Shown: positions 9,437-19,172 of the stretch, one piece after another
Layout: each line of letters opens with the position of its first letter
Position numbering within the stretch: position 1 is the stretch's first letter
Assembly: GCF_001640025.1 (NCBI RefSeq)
Contig: NC_031671.1
Span: forward strand, 1,860,001-1,924,000
Source: Sugiyamaella lignohabitans
Lineage: Eukaryota > Ascomycota > Dipodascomycetes > Dipodascales > Trichomonascaceae
Length of the DNA stretch: 64,000 nt
Direction: 5' to 3'
The notes under the pieces: generated by a model
The model's database searches: none
Told to the model about the DNA's origin: nothing
What the model saw: the letters and a program-made list of their open reading frames with translations, nothing else
Made by a program: the position numbers and the translations under genes

Positions 9437-12109
9437 ATGAACAAACAAGATGATCCATTTTACCAGCTGGGTCCTGTTAGTGAGTACTTGCGCTTTGTAG
9501 CTCGACACCAGGGAGCTGTGATTTTGAATGTGAGGCAGGAGAGGTTTAAAGCCCTCGATTTTGAGTTGAGTAAGTTTGGCTACCTCAACAGCTCTCTCGA
9601 CGGTGGCTACTACATCTCCCACAGGCTATATGAGTTGAAAAAAGATCACGGCAGGTCAGCTCTGATTGCTTTGAAAAGGAATTTCTATATAAACTTAGAC
9701 TCCCTATGTCCCTATGTGGAGTTAGTTCCTTGCATATTAGAGTTCTTGATTTCTCACCGGCCCGAACTGTACCTGGGCATGTATATCACATCTGCGATAA
9801 AAGCCATCTGTCGTAGAAATAATGTGCAAGTTGATGATGATTGGCAACCAGATAAATCGTACAACAATTTTGAAGACATTGTGGCAATTTTTGTATCGGC
9901 GCATGGCCCTCCCCGAATCCAACAAAAATTAGCCCAGTTGTTTGAAGAGAGACACATGGGTCCATCGTCTCAGCCCTTTTTCAACTTCATTAAAGAGACA
10001 ATTCGGAACGTATCTGAGGAATTCCCCCGTGTATATTCGCCTTGTGTGCACATCTTTCAAAGCAGCATGTACGGTAAGTCCAGATTGATCAATAATCTAG
10101 CTTCTCATCACGTTTACCTGAGTCATATGTGCTTAAGCAAAAACGTCAATTCTGGCTATCCCGGGGCTCGTGTTAGTTACAGCATTGGTAACGGCACGAC
10201 GCCAGGATATTTGTGCTCTGTAGATGAAGACTATTTTGCTAAAGACGTTTTGTTATTCCTTGTTTGCACCCTTCAAGTGATCTCCAAAGGTCTCGAATGC
10301 AACGATGATAACTATACAAAGGTTGAGGAATTTTGGGATTTCCAGGAAAGGTCATCATCCTTTAATCAAACTGTTGAAATGTGTTTTAGAGACAAGAAAA
10401 ATTCGAAAAGTGATATATGGCAGAGCCTCATATTCAAAGGAGCAGTAACTATTACACAAGATACCTTGTTTCTATCTCAAGAAGTACAACAGCTACTACG
10501 AAGCGAATGGGACAAATACTGCTCGGCATTGAAGAAGAATAAGGACATGAATATGGACGACTACTTCGTTCTCGCCATTGATGAAGCGGAAATTCTGAAG
10601 TTGAAATATGGCCGACAAGTAGTGAGTTTCTCACATTTTCAGGTGTTCAAAAGGATGGCACATTGCCTTGTGGTTAATAACTTATGGAGAGGGTTTGCTA
10701 TAGTTCTTGCGAGTAGATCTGGCCTTCGTGATTATGATGTTTCTTTGAGTGATTCCGGATTAATCGATGTTGTTACCTGGTACGACCTAGATACCTTCGA
10801 TTTGCACGTAAGGTGGGGTAAAACACCGCTTACATTAGACTTCACCGAGATCGGAAGTTTGAGATTCTATGCCAAGTTTGGTAGGCCCATTTGGATGCTG
10901 TATATCGACATAAATCTGGAGAACAAACTGCTAGCGGACGCCAGTGCTAAACTCAGGGGAAGACACGCTGATGGGCTATCAAGGCACTATACACTTTTCG
11001 TAATATACGCTCCAGTCATGAATCTCGATTTTCGTACAGCGGAAAGCTTGGTAGGATCTCGAATGGCCACAGTCCTAAGTGTGTCTGATCAACGTGATGT
11101 TCTCAAGGTAGGATATCCTAGTGAACCTATTCTGGTCATGGCAGCCCATAAAATCTTGGAAGGCGAAAACGACCTTGATCTTATTTCACACCTGCTTAGC
11201 GACAAGGTCCTGTCTCCTGCGAATGCTAGTGAATTTATCGCGAGATGGATGTTGCTGGATGTTCTGAAAACTGCAGGTTTGCGCGATGGCTTACAGAGCA
11301 ATTACTGTCGTGTTCGTGATCTTTTCAATGGTCTCAATGAAAAGTATCACGTCACCTGTAGCCCTGGCCACCCAAATGAACATCACTTACTTAATGAGAG
11401 AATACATCTCAACCACTGGATGACTCTTGACTCTGAGTGTACTATGCAGATGTTGGCGCTCGGATTCTTGAGAGGCTGTGGATTTTGCTTTGAAAGAAGA
11501 GACAGAGATTTCGATCTCGTCATCCCCATATATTTGGAAAGCAGAAATGTTGACCTTACGAACGTCAGATTCTTCGAAGGGGGCAAGGATAGTAAATGGG
11601 GGTTAGCAGAGTTGGGTTCAGTATCCCAAGCATTTAGTGTTATCCTCATTCACGTCTCTAACAACGAAAATCCGTATGAGGGTCATAACGCCGCCATTCA
11701 TGATAGAATGGTAGAGGCAGAGCAGTTGATCTTCGGCGGATACAAGCCATTTATCAGTTTGCATATGAAGTTGGGAGCGGAGCCAGCTACCGGTTATGAT
11801 CAGAACCCCACGCATAATGAGAATGTCTTTGCAAATCAAGAAGATTCGGTTGATATACATTTGCATGTAAGGGAGGCTGTGTTAGCTCAGGGCTTTAATC
11901 TTGCCTATGACCTTCGTGTCACAGGCAACAAAACTTCGAACAGCGACTTCATTGATAGATTACAACAAGTTGTCCATTTGGCTAAAGAAGTTAGCGAGGA
12001 TCCTTCAGGGGATGAGACGTTGCAGAAGTATGCTAGAGGTGCTTATCTCAATCAGATGGAAGTGATTGAGGAAGCTCGTAAAAGAAAAACACAGTCAAAG
12101 AGGAGCTAA
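9437..12109 (+). CDS. P-loop ATPase-like protein, copy 2, ended early by an in-frame stop
   Basis: Paralogue of the gene at 1467, 890 residues. It keeps the loop FQSSMYGKSRLI, a clearer Walker-B-like FVLAIDEAE, FAIVLASRSG and FGRPIW. The TAA at 12107-12109 is followed in the same frame by 114 further open codons to 12454. Those codons encode a tail that matches the copy 1 C-terminus (HPRPVNQLSDK against RPRPANQLLDK; RRATPVERRR against RRAAPVNRPR). So the gene either has a nonsense mutation or is read through; the missing part is the basic tail. A block of about 310 bp (11015-11327) is almost identical to copy 1 although flanks differ much more. Function unknown. Confidence 0.75.
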   Translation: MNKQDDPFYQLGPVSEYLRFVARHQGAVILNVRQERFKALDFELSKFGYLNSSLDGGYYISHRLYELKKDHGRSALIALKRNFYINLDSLCPYVELVPCILEFLISHRPELYLGMYITSAIKAICRRNNVQVDDDWQPDKSYNNFEDIVAIFVSAHGPPRIQQKLAQLFEERHMGPSSQPFFNFIKETIRNVSEEFPRVYSPCVHIFQSSMYGKSRLINNLASHHVYLSHMCLSKNVNSGYPGARVSYSIGNGTTPGYLCSVDEDYFAKDVLLFLVCTLQVISKGLECNDDNYTKVEEFWDFQERSSSFNQTVEMCFRDKKNSKSDIWQSLIFKGAVTITQDTLFLSQEVQQLLRSEWDKYCSALKKNKDMNMDDYFVLAIDEAEILKLKYGRQVVSFSHFQVFKRMAHCLVVNNLWRGFAIVLASRSGLRDYDVSLSDSGLIDVVTWYDLDTFDLHVRWGKTPLTLDFTEIGSLRFYAKFGRPIWMLYIDINLENKLLADASAKLRGRHADGLSRHYTLFVIYAPVMNLDFRTAESLVGSRMATVLSVSDQRDVLKVGYPSEPILVMAAHKILEGENDLDLISHLLSDKVLSPANASEFIARWMLLDVLKTAGLRDGLQSNYCRVRDLFNGLNEKYHVTCSPGHPNEHHLLNERIHLNHWMTLDSECTMQMLALGFLRGCGFCFERRDRDFDLVIPIYLESRNVDLTNVRFFEGGKDSKWGLAELGSVSQAFSVILIHVSNNENPYEGHNAAIHDRMVEAEQLIFGGYKPFISLHMKLGAEPATGYDQNPTHNENVFANQEDSVDIHLHVREAVLAQGFNLAYDLRVTGNKTSNSDFIDRLQQVVHLAKEVSEDPSGDETLQKYARGAYLNQMEVIEEARKRKTQSKRS

Positions 12110-12454
12110 GGAATCATCCGCAATGTTGAATTACTAGAGAATGAAAGGGCTCTTAATCTACTTGCGGATGACGAGGTTGGCGATGAACGGGAAAATGTTG
12201 AGGGTCATGATGTTTGTCTACAACAGCAAGAAGTTATTGATGACCAGCGGCACAAGGCACAAGCGTTGGACGTTCCCTATGTTGGAAGGCAATTACACCC
12301 TAGGCCCGTAAACCAATTGTCGGATAAGTTCGGTTCTCCGGAAGAATCAGGTGTATCATCGGTACCTGATGACCCAGGAAGCAAAGGACCGACAGACGGT
12401 GGAAACCCGCTTGGGCGAAGGGCAACTCCAGTAGAACGTCGTAGAAGTCGTTGA
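12110..12454 (+). pseudogene. Detached C-terminal coding tail of P-loop copy 2
   Basis: In frame with 9437-12109 after a single TAA, with no other stop for 114 codons. The first part is acidic and Gln-rich (LLADDEVGDEREN); the last 62 residues are homologous to the end of copy 1. It would complete a protein of about 1,004 residues if the stop were absent. Confidence 0.75.
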
Positions 12455-12847
12455 GTGCCCGGTTTAGATACAAGTTTACAATTTATAGCACGAAATTAGT
12501 TATTTTTGATCTTAGGATTATTAGTTGTTTGTCAGGCAAGAATAACTCGTCAGTTGAATTTTTGCGGATTTTCGAGCATTACTATCCGCCGATTTGTCTT
12601 ATTTATCCTGATCGCAAGGATCGGAAGCGTATCAAAGACCCTGAGACCCCGCCGGAGTTGCCGAGGGAAATTTTGCAAGTTAGTCAATTATCTTTGTAAT
12701 TAGCTGAGCTCTGAACCTGACATATTACTGGCAGGCAGGTGGCGTGGCCATTGAATTCCAAGCCCAGGATTTCAACACTAGCGTTTTCGACATTGTGGAT
12801 GTATACTTAGTAGTCTGACAATCGCAGTATTGATCTCTAGCTATCGG
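12455..12847. other. 3' flank of P-loop copy 2
   Basis: Non-coding DNA that aligns in patches with 4395-4759 after copy 1. No gene seen. Confidence 0.5.
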
Positions 12848-13390
12848 CATATACATACAATATATATATGTACGTTCATGTCAGCCTGGTATCAGCAGGG
12901 TCTTGCAATTTGTAGGCTGCGAATCACGTAGAATTGGTTATGAATGCAGGTGATTCTTGTTGCAGCGTTAGATTTCTATAGCCATTTTGAGCTCATTAAA
13001 TACAGCTAGCCAATTACTTTACTGTAATAAAAGCCCGTCTCAAAACAGATCATGTGCTTTTGTCCAGTTTGGTTATCGGTGTCCTATAATCCTAAGATAC
13101 GGAAGCTATACTCTAAGTCTATAAGCTACTAAAAGAGAACTAGATTGAGCTGGCAAATGATCCAGTAGACCCTATTCCCCTAAAATAGGTTGGAATTACT
13201 AATTGACGCATTGTAAACAGCAAATTCCTCTATTCCAATATACCAACTAGCAAGACAGCTATAAAGTGGAATACGGCAATCATATTGAATTCTCCTGATC
13301 ACCTACCTACATTAGACGCATGGCAAGACCCAGAATGTGCAAGATCGCCGAGAAGCTTATCGGGAAACTTGATAGCGGTTAGGGTCCAAT
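12848..13390 (+). repeat. Family 3' repeat R3
   Basis: Diverged direct copy of R1 and R2, from CGGCATATACATAC to GAAGCTTATCGGG. It shares CAGCAGGGTC, GAATCACGTAGA and the block ATTAGACGCATGGC with the others. Confidence 0.7.
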
Positions 13391-13479
13391 TTATTATTTT
13401 TTATTACAGAGCTGCAGGGAGAAAAGAATAAGAGTTGAGATATTGAATTTTATCTATAAAAACCGAAGACACAAGCAAA

Positions 13480-13869
13480 ATGCCATCAAGAAACTCGATA
13501 AACAAGCCTAAGCTGACGGCCAGAAAGCCTCAGAGACCCACAGGAAAAAAGCCGATGCTGCTGACCGCCAGTTCGTCTAGCGGAGCTGCTCTTTCGACCA
13601 AAGTCGCCGGAGGTGTGACTACCAAAGTCATTTCCAAGAAGAGATCCAAGAAGGACCAGCGAAATGCTAAGTACCGTGCCGAGTATCTCAAAGCTCTAGA
13701 AACCGATGTCGCCATGAACGACGGCGAAGAAGGTCTCTCCAACCGACAAAAGAAGAAGCAGGCCCGACTACAGACCCTGGCGCTCATTCTTGAGAGCGAC
13801 CTCCCAGCCGAGGATATGGAATTCGAGAGCACTTCAGGTGGCACCACTCTCGGTGGACCCGTTCTTTAA
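13480..13869 (+). CDS. ALB1: Ribosome biogenesis protein Alb1
   Basis: Alb1 travels with pre-60S ribosomal particles and partners the export factor Arx1 during nuclear export and recycling. The 129-residue product begins MPSRNSINKPK, which matches the conserved Alb1 start, and continues with a basic stretch SKKRSKKDQRNAKY and a helical QKKKQARLQTL region before an acidic, Gly-rich end. Saccharomyces Alb1 is about 175 residues, so this is a short version. The ATG at 13480 has a good context (AAAATG). The gene stands alone between repeat R3 and the first GC palindrome. The call rests on the N-terminus and composition. Confidence 0.75.
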   Translation: MPSRNSINKPKLTARKPQRPTGKKPMLLTASSSSGAALSTKVAGGVTTKVISKKRSKKDQRNAKYRAEYLKALETDVAMNDGEEGLSNRQKKKQARLQTLALILESDLPAEDMEFESTSGGTTLGGPVL

Positions 13870-13921
13870 AAAGATCACACTACTCAATTTATTTATGCAT
13901 TTGTTTTATATGATTGAGTTC
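13870..13921. other. ALB1 3' end
   Basis: Short AT-rich 3' flank that leads straight into the first GC palindrome. Confidence 0.4.
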
Positions 13922-14055
13922 GCCTCCGGCGGCTGGGGCTCTGCCCCAGACCCCGTGGCTCCTCTCGCTCCGCTCGAGTCGTTACGTCTGTGGTTCAGAA
14001 ATCTCCTCCGAAGCAGGAGCAGTGGGGTGTGGGGCGCAGCCCCAGCTGCCGGACA
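13922..14055. repeat. GC palindromic element 1
   Basis: First copy from the left, 134 bp, just after ALB1. The right arm is mutated at its end (CTGCCGGACAC). The left arm meets an interior with CTCGCTCCGCTCGAG. Confidence 0.85.
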
Positions 14056-15171
14056 CATGTTTGGGATTGGATCGGTGTACGATAGGATCTCTTGTTTGAT
14101 ATCAGTCTTGATCAAGAGAAGCTACTTCTCGACGACGGTTCTGATGCTAACATTGACGATATCTGAATGTTGGTGGTGAGAGAACAAGCCACTTGCTACC
14201 ATGACTATATCTGACGAATGATGTTGAAAGATTAGACATGTTATACCATCAAGATGTACTGGTTGATCCTCACCATAGAGTTTTCATTACTTAGTGCTCT
14301 TAGAAGACCACCCACCAATAATATAACCAATATACACCATGTAGAGTAGAGGTGGGTAGTGAAATTCTTTTTGGCAAGACTCTGAAATCGGTTAGATTCT
14401 TCAACCATATTCAACTCGCCATGGAATGTGTATCGAAGGCTCCCAAGATTTGAGTTTACAAATATCTCAGGTTGGCAGTACAATTAGAGATATACTGTGG
14501 CCTTTACATATAAATACGAGTTAACGATCACCATCAGCCTATCCTGTTGGTTTTATCAACTATCTCCCCTCCCTGAAGTCTGGTTTACTAGATTATTTTT
14601 TTAACCAAACCAGTCGTTTTAGCAGCTCATCTTTCTTTCTTCCAATGGCTACATCTCATATCACACAATTGTCATATGGCTCTCAGAGTTAATGTGTTGT
14701 GAAATTGGTATCGCATTCCAGAGTATGAAGCAGGCTTTAAAATTTCTATGATAACATGACCGTAAGCACTAGGGTTCTGGGAATATAAGAAACGGCAAAA
14801 TAACTAAACTGTAAGGTCAAATAGTATTTTCCCAATCGAGGCCTAGTGGGTAGGCCTATAGAATTTCTCAGTGGTCCTTAATGTATCGGGGATTATTCAT
14901 ATTGTTTCTAGATCAAAGCCAGCTTCTCTGTTTCCTGTCAAATCGTCATATAGTTCGAAAGGCGCAAGTATGCCACTTCGTGCTCTTTACTGCGAGCCAG
15001 ACTCTGTTTATCGGATCGGTGCTTGGTAATACTGGATTTATCATAACGAGTTATTAAATGGAAACTAGAAATGTTGGAGTGGAACACGAAGCTATAGGCA
15101 CTTGCATTAAGGGTAACTTTTTCCATATGTTCGTTCTATTATTATATATAAGAGATCGCCTTTCTTATTTT
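14056..15171. other. Gene-poor AT-rich stretch
   Basis: No supported gene. The minus-strand frames at 14241-14483 and 14938-15126 have no conserved features. TATA-like runs occur near 14500 and 15143. Confidence 0.5.
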
Positions 15172-15466
15172 TGTTGACTGCTAGATTGTTGATGGCACAT
15201 TAGTAGAAAGGTTAGGGTCCAGCAGTCTCACACTTGATACTTTTTCGCTTCTGTTTCTCTCCCGTTCTTCTCTTTACTTCGTTTATAAGAGAAGAAGCGC
15301 GCCTGAGTACACCAATCCTTGAGTAGTATTAACTGGAATAGGTATGTTATATGTTAATTGTAATACACCTCGTTTATAAGAGAAGAAAGCACGCCTGGTA
15401 CACCAGTCCCTGAGTTGTATTAATTGAATAGCTATATACCGGCGACTGGCATACGTGCAGTCAACA
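15172..15466 (+). repeat. 5' LTR (295 bp)
   Basis: Longer than the 3' LTR because a segment around CGTTTATAAGAGAAGAA is present twice, 91 bp apart (15280 and 15371). Confidence 0.85.
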
Positions 15467-15512
15467 GATCAAGAGTCACAAGTTTAAAGTTTATTAGAAC
15501 CTCGGAGACAAG

Positions 15513-16705
15513 ATGTCACCAAATAATAGCGCCGATCAGATACAGGCACCTTCATCTTCTTCCAGCGGAGGCGAGGCTCCTGGTCGAAACGAAGTCCCTT
15601 ATGATACTGCGGTTGAGATTATCGAAACAGTCTCAAGGTTCAACTACATGAAAGACGGTAAAGTTCACAGTTTCGAAGTGAAGCATTTCGTTGATCTGGA
15701 AGAGCTAAACACAGTTAATTATTCTACCAAGGAAAGTGAGATTTATCATCATGATTGTAGAGGGTTTCTATCAACATATTGGTAATAGTGCATATGCTAT
15801 TGCAGAGCAGGGAACTGTTGCCGAGACATTGATGACCATAAATAGGGATGAATTTTTCAAGTATGCAACTTTGCAGAAAGAACGAGCTAAGAAGATGATG
15901 AACTTCAATTACGGTGTATTGGGTGACAAAGTCAGGCCTCGTAAAGCTGTGGATGACACAGTATTCATGAGGGTGAAGAATGAGATTTTCCAACGGGCAT
16001 TGGCAAAACTTCATACTCATACTGAGAATGATTACGAAATTGAAGACGCTCTGAGCCAAATCTTCCTGGCAAGCTACCTCAAGGTTAATCTATTTGCCCC
16101 ATTGAAGAAAGCTATCCTGAAAATACCGAGCGCATCAGCCAGTGAATTATTGAACACTGAAGATTGTTTAAAGTTTTTACACGTGAAAGAACTTTCATAT
16201 CAGAGCTTTGTCACATTGCAAACAATCCATAGGTTGTCAGAAGTGGGAGATAAAATGACTACTGGTCTACGACACCGTGAGCATTTGAGAATATCTCAGG
16301 AAGTAGCAGAACTGCTTAAGGACTTCTACTCCAAAGAGAATACCAAAGCAGAAACGTTGCTTCATAGTATCATCATGAATGGTATCAACGCACTCAAAGC
16401 CGACTATCCCAACATCAAAACCCCGTTGCCTAATGGATTGGAATTGATTTGCTCCAACAAGAAAATCGATATGGAAAAAGCAGCCGGGTATGCAAACGAT
16501 TATGTGAATTACGTAAAACAGGTTGGAGACGAAATACTTAAAACGAGTTGGAGACGAAATAGTCGAGAGTAAAATGGCCGATCCAGCACCCGCTACGAAA
16601 TATGTCAGACACACGCAGGCAGCAAGCGTTAATCAACCAACTAAGGTCAATGGGAATAAGAAACCAACAAACACCAGCCAGATCAAGCAGAGATCAGTTT
16701 ATTAA
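15513..16705 (+). pseudogene. Gag-like ORF with two frame disruptions
   Basis: The start MSPNNSADQIQ is Ser-rich like yeast Gag N-termini. The first frame (15513-15785) overlaps a second frame (15736-16572) that is shifted by +1, so a single-base indel or a +1 frameshift near 15,700-15,740 is needed. The second frame is mostly helical and charged. Near its end a 25 bp tandem duplication (GTTGGAGACGAAATA at 16522 and again at 16547) shifts the frame again; the frame after it continues to 16705 with a Lys/Asn/Thr-rich tail. Undoing both changes would give about 390 residues. Gag identity is inferred from the LTR context and composition, not from a recognised domain. Confidence 0.65.
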
Positions 16706-16761
16706 ACTACGTGGACTATGAGGACTGAGAAATGATAGTGAGATTACCTCGGATGGAGGAG

Positions 16762-16962
16762 TGTTGACTGCTAGATTGTCAATGGCCCATAGCAGAAAGG
16801 TTAGGGTCCAGCAGTATCGCACTATATAAATTTTCGTTTCTGTTTCTATCCCTTTCTTCTCTTTACTTCGTTTATAAGAGAAGAAAGAGCGCCTGAGTAG
16901 ACCAGTCCCTGAGTAGTATTAACTGAATAGTTATACCGCGGCTGGCATACGTGCAGTCAACA
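16762..16962 (+). repeat. 3' LTR (201 bp)
   Basis: Starts TGTTGACTGC after the purine tract and ends GCAGTCAACA. It has a TATA-like ACTATATAAA near 16822 that the 5' LTR lacks. Confidence 0.85.
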
Positions 16963-17852
16963 ATTATTCACATGGCTCCAATTGCATAGAATGCGAGTAC
17001 ACATTTTCTTGCATGGCCATGCGAACTGCCAGAGATACTAGTTCTTGTTTCCTACTCTCATCTGGAGATAATAAGTTGATCTTGGAGGCTATGGAATGGG
17101 ACAAAACAGGAACTACTGCTTGAACGCATTGAGTAGAGATATTAGTCGTGTGATTACATGCACCAAACCCTTGCGAACGACCTGATACATCATTCTGTAT
17201 CCGTAATTGCATGAATGAAATCCCCATAATACTGAATAGAAATAATAGTCAAATGCCATCGACTGGAGACAGTATTTTGCTTATTCATCCTGAACAATTT
17301 ATTTCATGCGCCACACAGTTCATTGCAAAGCTTCTTAATTCTCGAACACTAGTTGTTACCCGGTATTCAATTGCATATTCCAAACATTGCATCGTTACCC
17401 GGTTTTAGAATTTTCTCTAACAGCTTTTTTCATTTTATGTACCAACATTTCATTGTTACCCGGAATTATTGCGACGGCAGCATTAACAGGAATACTCTGG
17501 ACTCAAGGGTGCTCAGAGTGCCTTGAAACTGTAAGTGTGTCTTGGCAATGGCGCAAGTCGTTGGTCTCAAGTAGATGACCCATTTAAACCGCTATTATCT
17601 ACTTGTGTGTATGATGTTCATGATGAATTTTTAATTTGTTATGAAAGTGATGAAGGCTCATTGGTGAGGCATTGACGGAATAGGGTCCACTGATGGATCT
17701 TACCCGTCCGAATTAGACACTGCCATACTACATTGTCATAAACGGAAAGTTGTTAAGTGTGGAAGATTCAAGATAAATAATGCCAGGTGCGGGTGCAGAT
17801 GAACAATAAAAAAGTAAACGGTCCATAAATCCACATGGCCCACGACGCTAAT

Positions 17853-17854
<2 letters not shown>
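16963..17854. other. Intergenic region right of the LTR element
   Basis: A minus-strand frame (17227-16964, 87 aa) ends two bases before the LTR; part of it looks protein-like (SPDESRKQELVSLAVRMAM) but I cannot identify it, and it may be a gene end cut by the insertion. Three TTACCCGG sites follow at 17356-17463. Confidence 0.35.
17356..17463. promoter_or_regulatory. Cluster of three TTACCCGG sites
   Basis: TTACCCGG at 17356-17363, 17395-17402 and 17456-17463, all in the same orientation. TTACCCG is the known recognition core of the yeast general regulatory factor Reb1. No gene start lies close by, so the role here is open. Confidence 0.45.

Positions 17855-17887
<33 letters not shown>
17855..17887 (+). 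repeat. Run of 33 G
   Basis: An uninterrupted G homopolymer in otherwise mixed sequence. It could form G-quadruplex DNA; length may be uncertain because such runs are hard to sequence. Confidence 0.9.
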
Positions 17888-17889
<2 letters not shown>

Positions 17890-18303
17890 GAGATCAAGCC
17901 TGCCAAAACTGGTTGATTCCTTTTTGTCCACCGCAAAATTCAATCAAAATTCATGGTACTTGTCAAGATTATTCTTGTGACTGATCTGGCGCACTCAGAA
18001 GTACAGTATATGCAGGATTTTTTTGGGAATTGGGACACACAAGTATTTTGACACAGACGAAACTCGAGCCATTAACTATTAAATCAATCCTTCGAACTTT
18101 TGCCAAAAAACAACAAATCAGCGAAATCTATTCAAGATGTGTATATAATCAGATACTGCCACGCAACGACCCACAGTGAAAAGTATAGCAAGGCGTGAAA
18201 ACTTGCCAATGGAACGCCGTAGAGTACCGGTTGTAGATTATTGATAATAACAACTGCCAAGTTTGACTGGAATTGAACGGAAAGACCGTACGGATCAGTA
18301 GCA
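17888..18303. other. Non-coding stretch
   Basis: Nothing gene-like seen between the G run and GC element 2. Confidence 0.4.
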
Positions 18304-18443
18304 TGCCTCCGGCGGCTGGGGCTCCGCCTCAGACCCTGGTTGCTCCTGCTTCGCAGGAGTTGATGTGGACTCCCCGACGTAACGACTCGAGCGAAGCGAG
18401 AGGAGCCACGGGGTCTGGGGCGGAGCCCCAGCCGCCGGAGGCA
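18304..18443. repeat. GC palindromic element 2
   Basis: Complete, 140 bp. The left half carries the CTCCTGCTTCGCAGGAG hairpin and the right half CGAGCGAAGCGAG. Confidence 0.9.
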
Positions 18444-18641
18444 CACCGGTCGTCCCCTACCCTCCCCTGAGCGGAGATATGGTCCGCGCATATGCAGGGT
18501 CGGCCACATGTTGCCATATTTAGCGACAGTTAATATATGTGCTTATTTCTGGATTAGGCGGTGCCAAAAATAACCCTGCATAGAGTTTAAAGCAGGTTTT
18601 CTAAAATTAAACTAAGTTGCAGGGAGGGTAGGGGACGACCG

Positions 18642-18775
18642 GTGGTTTGGGTTCTGTCCCCAGACCCCGAGGCTCTTCTCTCTTCTCTCAGGTCGGTTCC
18701 GCCAGGAGTACCCTGTCAACTTCTGCTTCGCAGGAGCAACCAAGGTCTGGGGCGGAGCCCCAGCCGACGGAGGCC
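18642..18775. repeat. GC palindromic element 3, degenerate
   Basis: The left arm has lost its outer TGCCTCC end and reads TTTGGGTTCTGTCCCC; the right arm ends CCGACGGAGGCC. It is followed at 18850-18895 by a GGC-rich run. Confidence 0.7.
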
Positions 18776-18849
18776 ACAAATCATGGACAAAGTTGGGCGG
18801 CTGCTGCTGCACCGACGTTTGACGGACGCAGTGGCACCGCAGAGGTGGC

Positions 18850-18895
18850 GCAGATCCACGGCGGCGGCAGCGGCGGCGGCGGCGGTGCGAGTTGG
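18850..18895. repeat. GGC-rich simple sequence
   Basis: Repeated CGG/CAG units next to element 3. No coding role is supported. Confidence 0.6.
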
Positions 18896-19077
18896 AGGAC
18901 TCGGCTGATGATTTGACAGGAAACGACTGGACCAATCCAGGGTTACTGTTGATTCCAACAAGCTACGCCCAAAAAAAAGTGGCGCTACCCGCTGACAACA
19001 CCAGGCTAGCCATGTTGGGGGTGTTCGCAGCGCACATAAGCCGATCCTGAGGGGGGGCCCGGCGGCGGCGGGGGTGT

Positions 19078-19172
19078 GCTTCGCTCGAGTCGGTTTCTAG
19101 GGAAGTCGCCAGTCAACTCCTGCGAAGCAGGAGCAACCAGGGTCTGGGGCGGAGCCCCAGCCGCCGGAGGCA
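19078..19172. repeat. GC palindromic element 4, right part
   Basis: The right arm and inner hairpins are intact, but the left arm is replaced by GGCGGCGGCGGGGGTG. Confidence 0.75.

Larger units (their letters stand above)
15172..16962 (+). mobile_element. Gag-only LTR retrotransposon, decayed
   Basis: Two direct repeats bound by TGTTGACTGC at the 5' end and GCAGTCAACA at the 3' end (15172-15466 and 16762-16962) enclose about 1.3 kb. A purine-rich GGATGGAGGAG sits directly before the 3' LTR as expected for a polypurine tract. No match to the usual initiator-tRNA primer site (TGGTAGCGCC) follows the 5' LTR. The interior holds one broken gag-like frame and no protease, integrase, reverse transcriptase or RNase H, so it is non-autonomous. 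Flanking 5-mers ATTTT and ATTAT are only an imperfect target duplication. The LTRs differ by roughly 15% plus a 91 bp duplication, so the insertion is not recent. Confidence 0.85.

Noticed and set aside
12848..13390. R2 and R3 as LTRs of a retrotransposon that carries P-loop copy 2
   Set aside because: They are direct repeats, but ends lack TG...CA boundaries, no primer site or polypurine tract is seen, copy 1 has the first repeat inverted, and no reverse transcriptase is present.
15724..16059. Minus-strand ORF of 111 codons across the gag region
   Set aside because: It is antisense to the gag-like frame and has no features of its own.
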